A stretch of 41,946 bases of DNA. Source: Pseudomonadota bacterium. GTDB taxonomy: Bacteria > Pseudomonadota > Alphaproteobacteria > Micropepsales > Micropepsaceae. Of the stretch, positions 8,008 to 16,180 are shown piece by piece. Each line of letters opens with the position of its first letter. Positions within the stretch are counted from its first letter, which is position 1. The stretch spans positions 1 to 41,946 of the forward strand of contig JAJZGY010000018.1 in NCBI GenBank assembly GCA_021804785.1. Direction: 5' to 3'. Position numbers and translations under genes: made by a program. The notes below the pieces were generated by a model. The model made no database searches. It was not told where the DNA came from and worked only from the letters and a program-made list of their open reading frames with translations.

Positions 8008-9996
8008 ATGGCGAATATGCGCGCAACCGCCCTGGAAGTGGGCAATACCGAACGCCTTGGCGCCAGCGTCGATGCCGAAGGTGTCAATTTTGCGGTATTC
8101 TCGGCCCATGCCAGCAATATTCAGCTGTGCGTCTTCGATCAAATGGGCGAACACCGCTACGATATGCCTGCACGAACGGGCGATGTCTGGCATGGGCGCC
8201 TTTCTGGTGCCGGTCCCGGACTGGCCTATGGCTTCCGGGTTTTCGGACCTTATGCACCGGGTGAGGGTCATCGCTTCAACCCCCAGAAACTACTCATTGA
8301 CCCCGCCGCGCGCGCATTGAGCGGGTCCTGGTGCTGGGACGACCGCCATTGCGGCTACACGCCCGGAGATCCGCGTGGCGATCTGTCCTTTGATAGGCGC
8401 GACAATGGCGCTTTCGCGATCAAGTCCCTGGTCGCGCCAACGTCGTCGCCTAAGCCACCGCGAAGACCTGCTGACAGCGATTTCATATACGAGTTGCATG
8501 TCCGTGGTATGACGATGCGTCATCCCGACGTGCCCGGGCCGCTGCGGGGCCGCCTGGATGCACTGCGCAGTGATGCCGTGCTCAGGCATTTGCGCGCGCT
8601 CGGGGTGGGCGCCATCGAATTGCTTCCAATTGCTCCGTCCGCGACGAGCCGCAGGATCACACCTTTCGGGCTGACCGATTACTGGGGCTACAATCCGATC
8701 GCCTTTGCTGCAGTCGAGCCACGCTTTCTTGCCGCCGGCGAAGATGGCTTGCGGCAGACCGTTGCAGCGCTGGGTGAAGCTGGAATCGGTGTCATCCTTG
8801 ATGTCGTGTTCAATCACAGTGGTGAAGACGACGAGATGGGGCCGACCATCAGCTTTCGCGGGTTGGATAATGCATCCTACTACCGGCTTGCCGCTGATCC
8901 ACGCTACTATGCGGACTTCACCGGATGCCGTAACACGCTCAATACCGCCCATCCGGCAGTGCAGCGCTTGATCCTCGAAAGCCTGCGTCATTGGGCGCAT
9001 ATGGGGGTCGCGGGATTCCGCTTTGACCTTGCAGCAACTCTGGGTCGCGACAGTGCCGGCCAGTTTCGTGGCGATGCGGGGTTGCTCGCCGCCATCAAGG
9101 CCGAACCTGCTCTCGCCGACTGTCAATTGATCGTCGAACCCTGGGATGCAGCCCCAGATGGCTATCATGCTGGCGAGTTCGGCGCCCCATGGAAGGAGTG
9201 GAACGGGCGCTATCGGGACTGTGTGCGTCGATTTTGGCGCGGTGATGCGGGGCAGGTGGGCGAGCTGGCGACGCGGCTGTCCGGTTCGTCCGATCTTTTT
9301 GGCTCAGACGCTGCGCGCAGCCTCAATTTTGTAACCTCCCATGATGGCTTCAGCCTGGCCGATGTCGTCACCTATAGCCGCAAACACAATATGGCCAATG
9401 GTGAAATGGGAGAGGACGGTACGAATGATAATTTCAGTGACAATTGCGGTGTCGAGGGACCAAGTGCAGAGCCGGCGATTGCGCAGCTGCGGCTGGCGCG
9501 GATGAAGGCTTTCCTCGCCACACTGATGATTTCACGCGGTACCCCGATGCTCCGTGCCGGAGATGAGTTTGGTCACAGCCCAGGGGGAAACAATAATGCA
9601 TACGCACAGGACAATGCGGTGAGCTGGCTTGACTGGTCATCGGCTGGAGGCGAGTTGCAGGACTTTGTCGTGACCGTGTCGCAGCTGCGTCACAGGCACA
9701 GGGCCCTGCGCGGTGAGGGGGTTCCTGCACGCTGGTTTGCCCCGGCTGGCCACGAGATGGGCCTTGTCGACTGGCAGGATGGCGGGCTTCGCAGCCTAGC
9801 CATGTTGCGCGAGGCCGGGGACGAGCGCTTTCTCATTCTTTTTCATGGCGGGCCTGCGCCCCAGGACTTCTGCCTTCCAGAAGGAAACTGGCTTGAGATC
9901 CTCTGCACGCTGGCTCTGCCGCACACGCAGTTTCACGGGGCCAAGAAGGTGACGGCGCCGGCCAACGCGCTCATGATCTTGCAAGGAACCGCATGA
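8008..9996 (+). CDS. glgX: Glycogen debranching enzyme GlgX (GH13)
   Basis: A 662-residue isoamylase-type debranching enzyme that hydrolyses alpha-1,6 branches of phosphorylase-trimmed glycogen. The N-terminal CBM48-like domain (LGASVDAEGVNFAVFSAHA, residues 18-36) is followed by a GH13 barrel. The region I motif DVVFNH ends at residue 270, the nucleophile is Asp340 in GFRFDLA, the acid/base is Glu377 in LIVEPWD, and the third carboxylate is Asp446 in FVTSHDGFSL. The start at 8008 has GGAGG 9 nt upstream; an in-frame start at 7966 lacks one. Its last codons overlap malQ by 4 bp (ATGA), forming a glgX-malQ unit divergent from glgA. It is shorter at the C-terminus than GlgX of about 700 residues but keeps all catalytic residues. 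Confidence 0.94.
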   Translation: MANMRATALEVGNTERLGASVDAEGVNFAVFSAHASNIQLCVFDQMGEHRYDMPARTGDVWHGRLSGAGPGLAYGFRVFGPYAPGEGHRFNPQKLLIDPAARALSGSWCWDDRHCGYTPGDPRGDLSFDRRDNGAFAIKSLVAPTSSPKPPRRPADSDFIYELHVRGMTMRHPDVPGPLRGRLDALRSDAVLRHLRALGVGAIELLPIAPSATSRRITPFGLTDYWGYNPIAFAAVEPRFLAAGEDGLRQTVAALGEAGIGVILDVVFNHSGEDDEMGPTISFRGLDNASYYRLAADPRYYADFTGCRNTLNTAHPAVQRLILESLRHWAHMGVAGFRFDLAATLGRDSAGQFRGDAGLLAAIKAEPALADCQLIVEPWDAAPDGYHAGEFGAPWKEWNGRYRDCVRRFWRGDAGQVGELATRLSGSSDLFGSDAARSLNFVTSHDGFSLADVVTYSRKHNMANGEMGEDGTNDNFSDNCGVEGPSAEPAIAQLRLARMKAFLATLMISRGTPMLRAGDEFGHSPGGNNNAYAQDNAVSWLDWSSAGGELQDFVVTVSQLRHRHRALRGEGVPARWFAPAGHEMGLVDWQDGGLRSLAMLREAGDERFLILFHGGPAPQDFCLPEGNWLEILCTLALPHTQFHGAKKVTAPANALMILQGTA

Positions 9997-12110
9997 CCGA
10001 CGACGATCTTATATTTCGTCTAAGCAGGAAAGCCGGCATCTTCGCGGAATACTGGGATGTGCGTGGCCAACGCCATGCCACCAGCCGCGAGACCGCGCAG
10101 GCTATTCTGGCCGCAATGGGGATTGCCGCAAAGACACCGACAGAGATCGCAGCAAGCCTGCGTTTGTTGGAGGAGGAGCCCTGGCATGAAAAGCTGCCGC
10201 CCGTGGCTGTCCTGCGCCAGGGTGACAGCGCCGTGGTCGGCGTGGTGGTGGAGGATGGCAAATCTGCCGGCGCCTTTCGGCTGCAGCCGGAAGGCGAGGA
10301 GATGTGCGAACTGCGCGCGCAGCTTGACCCAACGCCGCAATGCCATTCTTTGGCCGGCCGGAACTATCACCGCGTGATGCTGACGCTGCCGCAGCTACCT
10401 TGCGGCTATCACCGCCTGATCCGCGAGGACGATGACGGGCAGGTAGAGACTTCACTCATTGTCGCCCCCAGACGCTGCTATCTGCCACCCGAACTCGAGA
10501 GCCAGCGGGTTTTTGGCATCACTGCTCCGCTTTATGCGCTGCGCCGGGCCGGCAATCTGGGGATGGGGGATTTCACCGACCTCAAGGAGCTGATCGTCTG
10601 GTCGCGCCATCAAGGCGCCGCCGCAGCTGGAATCAATCCGCTACACAGCCTGTTCCCGACCCAGCCAAATCTCGTCAGTCCTTACTCGCCAAGTAGCCGG
10701 CAGTTTCTCAATCCGCTCTACCTTGATCTGGCGCAGATCGAGGAATTCGCGGCCTGCGACGGGCTCACATCGCTCAGGGTCTCGGCGACGTCGGACGCTC
10801 TCTTCGTCGACTATGAGGCGGTTAGCCGGCTAAAGAACAAGTTTTTCGAGATGCTGCATTTTGCCTTCCGTACGCGGCAGCAGCAGCAACCCGATCACGG
10901 ACGCATAAAAACCTATAACGCATTTGTCGAGCAGCAGGGTCAGGCGCTGCGACGCTTTGCGCTGCATGCCGCACTGTGCGAGCAGTTCGCCACCTGTGAC
11001 TGGACGCAGTGGCCGATCTCTTACCGCAGTCCGGACTCTGCGGCTTGCACGGAATTTTCCAGGCATCGTGCTGAGCGGCTCGAATTCCATATGTACCTGC
11101 AGTGGTTGTGCGACCTGCAACTCCGCTCTGCAGCGGAACAGGCCGATAGCATGGCAGTGGGGATCTATGGCGATCTGGCCGTATCGTCCTCACCGGACGG
11201 CGCGGATGTGTGGGGTGCCCAGCAATTGTATGCGACCGATGCGCGCATCGGTGCGCCCCCCGATCCTCTGGCTGAACGTGGACAGGAATGGGGTGTGGTG
11301 CCCATGAACCCACAATCGTTACGACGCCATGCCTACCGCGAGGTGATCGCGCTGCTGCGGGCCAATATGCGCCACTTCGGGGCCCTGCGCATCGATCATG
11401 CCATGGAATTGGAACGTCTGTTCTGGATCCCCCGGGATCTGCCGTCGGGCGCAGGCACCTACGTGGCTTATCCGTTTTCTGACCTTTCCGCCGTTGTTGC
11501 GCTTGAAAGCGTGCGCAATCGCTGTCTGGTGATCGGTGAGGATTTGGGCACGGTACCGCAGGGGTTTCGTGCAGCTCTAGGCGAACAAAACATGTTCTCC
11601 TATCGTGTTCTCTATTTCGAAGTAGAGGGTGGACGTTACAAGCAGCCGCGGGATTATCCGCAGAATGCGGCAGCTTGCGTTTCGACCCATGACCTGCCGA
11701 CTTTGCGGGGGTTTTGGGAGGAGCACGACATCGCTGATCGTCTACGGGCCGGGCAATTTGCCGATGACGAGGAGCGCCTTGCGGCCCAGCGTGAGCGCCG
11801 CAAGGCCAAGGCGGCACTCATTGCTGCTCTGGTCGAGGCAGACCTGTTGCCCGGCGCAGAACCTGGCGTGCCGCTGCATCTGACGGTGTCTCTGGCTGCG
11901 GCGCTGCACCAATTTCTGGCACGAGCACCCAGCCGTCTCCTGATGATCCAGCTCGATGACCTGGCAGGAGAAGTCGCCCAGATCAACATGCCGGGCACCA
12001 CCGATACCTACCCCAACTGGCGTCGCCGTATTGGCCAGTATTGGCAGGGGCTGGATGGGTCTGAGCTTGCAGGCGAAATCCTGGCAGCCGTCCGCATTGC
12101 ACGTTCCTAG
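9993..12110 (+). CDS. malQ: 4-alpha-glucanotransferase (amylomaltase, GH77)
   Basis: A 705-residue GH77 enzyme that moves alpha-1,4-glucan segments between maltooligosaccharides, releasing glucose. The N-terminal ~150 residues form the MalQ extension domain. The catalytic part has GSWWGV-type equivalents: GINPLHSLFPTQPNLVSPYS for substrate binding, RIDHAMELERLFWIP with the nucleophile Asp near residue 468, IGEDLGTVP with the acid/base Glu near 516, and STHDLPTLRGFW with the third Asp near 567. The ATG overlaps the glgX TGA. With GlgX and GlgA this gives a local set for building, debranching and recycling storage glucan; glgB, glgC and glgP are not in the window. Confidence 0.94.
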   Translation: MTDDDLIFRLSRKAGIFAEYWDVRGQRHATSRETAQAILAAMGIAAKTPTEIAASLRLLEEEPWHEKLPPVAVLRQGDSAVVGVVVEDGKSAGAFRLQPEGEEMCELRAQLDPTPQCHSLAGRNYHRVMLTLPQLPCGYHRLIREDDDGQVETSLIVAPRRCYLPPELESQRVFGITAPLYALRRAGNLGMGDFTDLKELIVWSRHQGAAAAGINPLHSLFPTQPNLVSPYSPSSRQFLNPLYLDLAQIEEFAACDGLTSLRVSATSDALFVDYEAVSRLKNKFFEMLHFAFRTRQQQQPDHGRIKTYNAFVEQQGQALRRFALHAALCEQFATCDWTQWPISYRSPDSAACTEFSRHRAERLEFHMYLQWLCDLQLRSAAEQADSMAVGIYGDLAVSSSPDGADVWGAQQLYATDARIGAPPDPLAERGQEWGVVPMNPQSLRRHAYREVIALLRANMRHFGALRIDHAMELERLFWIPRDLPSGAGTYVAYPFSDLSAVVALESVRNRCLVIGEDLGTVPQGFRAALGEQNMFSYRVLYFEVEGGRYKQPRDYPQNAAACVSTHDLPTLRGFWEEHDIADRLRAGQFADDEERLAAQRERRKAKAALIAALVEADLLPGAEPGVPLHLTVSLAAALHQFLARAPSRLLMIQLDDLAGEVAQINMPGTTDTYPNWRRRIGQYWQGLDGSELAGEILAAVRIARS

Positions 12111-12220
12111 GCCGTGATTTTCGCGTGCTGCGCCAGATCAACACTTGCGACGGTCTCAGGCGCTAGGAAACAGCGTGCCTTCGCAACTGGATGAGGGCGC
12201 ATAAGCACGGGAGGCAACAT

Positions 12221-12700
12221 ATGCGCCGTCCTTTTCCTGCCACATGGATCGTGGTGATGGATTCGTCACGCGCCTTCTTTTGGCGGCTCGAAACCGATGA
12301 GAATGGGCAAGAGCGTATCGAAGAGGTAGCCACGCCTATGTATTCGCATCTGCATGCCCATGGGCGTGACGTGCGAAGCGACCAGCCCGGTCGCTACCAG
12401 CGGGGTGGCAGTCGCCAGCAGCAGGACACCTTCGAACCCGAGCACGATCCTCACAAGCTGGAAAAGCACGACTTTATCCGGAAGGTGGTTGAGCGTCTCC
12501 AGTCCGCGCACGACGCGCATGAGTTTGTCCGGCTGGCGATCGTGGCACCAGAGCGGACGATCGGTGAAATACGTACGCTGGCTAAGGAAAAACTGAGCCG
12601 GACCTTCTGGCGCGAGATCGGCAAGGACCTGGTCAAGCTGGACCCTGCTCAGCTGTGGATGCATATCGCCCCTGAACTGGTTGAGCATCCCCACGACTGA
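12221..12700 (+). CDS. Host attachment protein family (Host_attach)
   Basis: A 159-residue soluble protein. The N-terminal strand TWIVVMDSSRAFFWRLE, the charged middle rich in His, Arg and Gln (DQPGRYQRGGSRQQQ), and the C-terminal FVRLAIVAPERTIGEIR and DLVKLDPAQLWMHI segments match the Host_attach family (protein required for attachment to host cells, related to archaeal RF1-like baeRF folds). The start has GGGAGG 6 nt upstream. The name comes from an early plant-attachment phenotype; the biochemical role is unknown and the name should not be read as function. It stands alone, 110 bp after malQ. Confidence 0.7.
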   Translation: MRRPFPATWIVVMDSSRAFFWRLETDENGQERIEEVATPMYSHLHAHGRDVRSDQPGRYQRGGSRQQQDTFEPEHDPHKLEKHDFIRKVVERLQSAHDAHEFVRLAIVAPERTIGEIRTLAKEKLSRTFWREIGKDLVKLDPAQLWMHIAPELVEHPHD

Positions 12701-13014
12701 AGACAAGGCCTTGGCCCTGGCCTCGGTCGCGGGGCGCAGGCCGGCGGCGACGTGGCGCCACGTCCGGTGGGGTCGCGCCACCGGCGTGCCCTTTCCAGCT
12801 TCCCTGAATTCTCCAGTCGCTTGCAGTGGACGGGCTACATTTTCCGATGCAAGCATCCCTGCCTCATGCTTTGGTCTGTGAGCGCAAGGCAGGGGTGTCT
12901 GATTACGATCCCGCTGGATCACGCCCTTTCACGCGCAGCCGATGAGACGTCAGACAATCGCGCCACAGGCCAAGAGTGGGCCACCTGGCCGTTCGACAGA
13001 AGGAGTTCCCGATA
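12701..13014 (+). other. Structured intergenic region before the trans-sulfuration gene
   Basis: No gene is seen in this 314-bp gap, but it holds three structures. GACGTGGCGCCACGTC (12749-12764) is a perfect 16-bp palindrome. CCGGTGG (12764-12770) pairs with CCACCGG (12778-12784) around a 7-nt loop. Further on, CCCTGCCT (12857-12864) pairs with AGGCAGGG (12887-12894), extendable by four more pairs (two of them G-U) to a 12-bp stem with a 22-nt loop, ending about 117 nt before the next start codon. The first two may end the upstream transcript; the last could be a leader RNA element. No known riboswitch consensus was recognised. Confidence 0.45.
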
Positions 13015-14160
13015 ATGGGAAAGAAGGATTGGACACCGCAGACACAGGCCGCGCAGGCGTTGGGCTGGACCGATGCCGAAACAGGTGCCGTGGTGCTGCC
13101 TGTGCATCCCTCCACCACCTATCTGCGCGATGAGGACAATCTCTATCGCCGGGGCCGGCAGTATGCACGGGCTGATAATCCCAGCTTCGATCAACCACAG
13201 GCTTTGCTCTCGGCCCTTGAACACGGTGCGCAGGCGCTGATTTTCTCATCGGGCATGGCGGCGGCCACTAGCTGCTTTCTGGCCTTGCATCCCGGCGATC
13301 ATGTTGTGGTGCCAGAGGTGATGTACTGGTCCTTGCGGGCCTGGCTCAAGAGCTATGCGCAGGAATGGGGACTTCATGTCGATGGTGTCGACATGGCTAA
13401 TCTTGAGGCGGTGAGGGCCGCACTGAAGCCGGGGCTTACCAAGCTCGTATGGATTGAAACGCCCTCCAATCCATTGTGGCAGATCACCGATATTGCCGCA
13501 GTCGCAGAGCTTGCCCATGGCGCCGGAGCCCAGCTGGCCGTAGATTCCACATGTGCGACGCCGGTATTGACACGTCCGCTGACACTGGGTGCCGATATCG
13601 TCATGCATTCGGCGACCAAATATCTCAATGGACACAGCGATGTCATTGCCGGTGCCCTGGTGGCCAAAACCTGTGACGACTACTGGCAGCGGATCACCAG
13701 TCTTCGCGTCAGGCTGGGTAGTGTCCTTGGCCCGTTTGAAACCTATCTGTTGACGCGTGGCATGCGCACGCTTTTTGTTCGCGTGCAGGCTGCCTGTGCC
13801 AATGCGCTGAAAATCGCATTGGCGATGCGCGAAAACCCGCATGTCGCGGAGGTACTCTATCCAGGTCTAGTCCACCGACCCGATCATGCCCTGGCGACCA
13901 GACAGATGCAGGGTGGTTTCGGTGGCATGCTGTCACTGCGGGTCAAGGGTGGAGAGGCCGCGGCGGTCAGGACTGCGGCCGCGGTAAGGCTCTGGAAACG
14001 CGCCACCTCCCTGGGTGGAGTTGAGAGCCTCATTGAACATCGTGGCTCCGTGGAAGGGGCGGGTTCGCCCTGTCCAATGGATCTCTTGCGCCTGTCGGTT
14101 GGGATTGAGACGGCCGAGGACCTCATCGCCGATCTCGAGCAGGCGCTAGCAGCCGGATGA
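13015..14160 (+). CDS. PLP-dependent trans-sulfuration enzyme (cystathionine gamma-synthase/beta-lyase family)
   Basis: A 381-residue Cys/Met-metabolism PLP enzyme. The pyridoxal lysine lies in HSATKYLNGHSDV. FSSGMAAATSCFLAL is the phosphate-binding loop, WIETPSNPLWQITD and AVDSTCATPVLTRPL line the cofactor, and SLGGVESLIEHRGS is the C-terminal signature. The motif YARADNPSFDQPQALL replaces the commoner Y-x-R-x-x-N/G-PT segment, as in many alphaproteobacterial members annotated either as MetC (cystathionine beta-lyase) or MetB-like. Sequence alone does not separate these activities, so no symbol is given. The ATG at 13015 has AAGGAG about 10 nt upstream. It probably acts in methionine/cysteine interconversion in the cytoplasm. 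Confidence 0.85.
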   Translation: MGKKDWTPQTQAAQALGWTDAETGAVVLPVHPSTTYLRDEDNLYRRGRQYARADNPSFDQPQALLSALEHGAQALIFSSGMAAATSCFLALHPGDHVVVPEVMYWSLRAWLKSYAQEWGLHVDGVDMANLEAVRAALKPGLTKLVWIETPSNPLWQITDIAAVAELAHGAGAQLAVDSTCATPVLTRPLTLGADIVMHSATKYLNGHSDVIAGALVAKTCDDYWQRITSLRVRLGSVLGPFETYLLTRGMRTLFVRVQAACANALKIALAMRENPHVAEVLYPGLVHRPDHALATRQMQGGFGGMLSLRVKGGEAAAVRTAAAVRLWKRATSLGGVESLIEHRGSVEGAGSPCPMDLLRLSVGIETAEDLIADLEQALAAG

Positions 14161-14416
14161 GTGCGGCTTTGCAGGCAGGCTGATGGGCGCTGCCGTTGTC
14201 TTGGACATGATGGCTGGCATGAAGCGCTGATGCGCCTCATGGGTGCGCTGTCTGTGCTGCGCAATGACACAGGTAACGCATCCGGCGATTGATGCGCATG
14301 AGCACCTGATCGCCGTGCGACAATTTTGTGCAAGTCAAGGGTTCCTATTGGCGGCTTTGTGCGTTTTGTTGTCGTCGATGTGGAAATATCAGCCGTTCCT
14401 TGTCCGGACCTTGAGC

Positions 14417-16180
14417 ATGGCCCGCACAGTCGCGCTTGTGAGCGCTTTGGGGCTCCTCGCGCCTGTGCTGGCGCGGGCGGGCGGTGGTACGCTCAACTAC
14501 AAAGTTCACATTACTGGTGGTAACGATGCGCTGAACAGCCAGTTCCGACAGGTCTCGCGGCTGTTTCAGGACCAGAATCATCCGCCTCCCGGCTATGCCG
14601 GGCTGGAACAGCGGGTAGACAATGATCTGGATACCTTCCGCAAGGTGATGCTCTCCAACGGCTATTACGGCGCCGAAGTGACGGCGAGGATCGATGCAAA
14701 GTCTTTGCCTGCCCAGGTCACGCTCATCGTCAAGTCAGGGCGGCTCTTCACCCTGCGACGCTGCAAGATCACCTACATGGTTATGCCGCCATCCGCTGCA
14801 CCAAAATCCTGCCCACAGATCGGCCTCAAGCTTGGTCAGGCGGCCAGGGCCGCCCCCATTCTTGCGGCAGCCTCCCAACTCGTCCTCAGATTGCACAGCG
14901 AAGGGCGTCCCGCGGCGAGGATTGTCGAGCGCAAGGCGGTTGTAAATAGCGCGGATGCCGGCATGTTACTTGATTTCAGGGTGGATCCCGGACCGGTCGG
15001 CAGCTTTGGCAAGATTACAGTCACCGGTACAGCGCGCACACGCCCGGCGTTCCTGAAGCGCATTGTGCCCTGGAAGCCAGGCGCACTTTATGATGTCCGC
15101 CTGCTGCACAAATATCGCACGACGCTGTCCAATCTGGATCTCTTTGACTCGATCCTCGTTCAACCCGACGTCAAGGCGATGGGAACTACCGGGCAGACGC
15201 CGATCTTCGTGGATGTGCACGAAATGCCCCACCACACCATTCAGTTGGGAGCCAAATATGCAACTGACACCGGGCCGGGAGCTCTGGTCGGCTGGGAGGA
15301 TCGCAATTTGTGGGGTGATGCTGAATCTCTGAAGTTGAGGGCCCAAGAAGGAACCCTTGGTCAATTGCTCAGCGTGTCGTTGACATTGCCCGATCGACCT
15401 GGTCTCGACCAGACTTTAGCGTTTTCGGCGACCACCGCGCACGAGACCACCGATGCCTACACGCTTAGCGGCATCCGTCAGTTGTCCCAGATTTCGACGC
15501 CACTGGGGGGCGACTGGAGCGGCAAGGCGAGCCTCGGGTTTCAAGCTGCAACGGTGAATCAGGGGGGCGTTTCGACAGGAAGCCTGCTTGCGTCTCTGGC
15601 CGTTGAAGCGGCTTATGATTCCACAGGCTCACTGCTTAATCCCAGCCACGGGATGCGCTTCGACGTCTCCGCCATGCCGGTCGGCGGCACGCAGGTTACG
15701 CGTACCGCTTTTGTGATCCTCAAAACCCAGGCCTCGACCTATCAGCCGCTGAACGACAAGCTGATCGCGGCCGCGCGGGTCAAACTCGGAACTATTCTCT
15801 TTGCTCCGGAATTTTCCATTCCGCCCTATCTGCGATTCTATGCAGGTGGTGGCGGGTCAGTGCGCGGCTATGCCTATCAGCATGTTTCACCGCGCAATGC
15901 AGATGGCATCTTGATCGGCGGCCGCTCGCTCGCTGAAACCAGTGTCGAACTGCGCTATCGCGCCTGGCAGAATATCGGCATTGTGGGCTTTGTGGATGCT
16001 GGGATGGTTTCGACCAGCCCCTATTTTGCCTATAGCGGCAGCCCGCGCGTGGGCGCGGGAATCGGCTTGCGCTATTTCACGAGCTTCGGTCCGCTGCGAC
16101 TGGATATCGGTACACCACTCAATCCCGGGCCGAGTGATGCGCCGATCCAGCTCTATATCAGCCTTGGGCAGGCATTCTGA
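14417..16180 (+). CDS. tamA: TamA, outer-membrane BamA-family (Omp85) translocation subunit
   Basis: An outer-membrane protein with a signal peptide (MARTVALVSALGLLAPVLARA, then GGG), POTRA domains over roughly residues 25-250 and a C-terminal 16-strand barrel. GGSVRGYAYQHV (near residue 480) is the conserved loop-6 VRGY/F motif of Omp85 proteins, and the chain ends LYISLGQAF with a terminal Phe. TamA with TamB helps insert autotransporters and other envelope proteins and is tied to lipid traffic. From ATG 14417 it has 587 residues. Alternative starts are ATG 14378 and a TTG at 14348 that has AAGGG 6 nt upstream. The stop overlaps the tamB ATG (TGATG). Confidence 0.88.
   Translation: MARTVALVSALGLLAPVLARAGGGTLNYKVHITGGNDALNSQFRQVSRLFQDQNHPPPGYAGLEQRVDNDLDTFRKVMLSNGYYGAEVTARIDAKSLPAQVTLIVKSGRLFTLRRCKITYMVMPPSAAPKSCPQIGLKLGQAARAAPILAAASQLVLRLHSEGRPAARIVERKAVVNSADAGMLLDFRVDPGPVGSFGKITVTGTARTRPAFLKRIVPWKPGALYDVRLLHKYRTTLSNLDLFDSILVQPDVKAMGTTGQTPIFVDVHEMPHHTIQLGAKYATDTGPGALVGWEDRNLWGDAESLKLRAQEGTLGQLLSVSLTLPDRPGLDQTLAFSATTAHETTDAYTLSGIRQLSQISTPLGGDWSGKASLGFQAATVNQGGVSTGSLLASLAVEAAYDSTGSLLNPSHGMRFDVSAMPVGGTQVTRTAFVILKTQASTYQPLNDKLIAAARVKLGTILFAPEFSIPPYLRFYAGGGGSVRGYAYQHVSPRNADGILIGGRSLAETSVELRYRAWQNIGIVGFVDAGMVSTSPYFAYSGSPRVGAGIGLRYFTSFGPLRLDIGTPLNPGPSDAPIQLYISLGQAF

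Noticed and set aside
10822-11817. 331-aa minus-strand frame inside malQ
   Set aside because: Shadow frame over the conserved GH77 catalytic motifs of malQ.
12900-13014. SAM-II type riboswitch before the trans-sulfuration gene
   Set aside because: The expected compact pseudoknot with its conserved A-rich and GCTAAA-like segments could not be found by eye.
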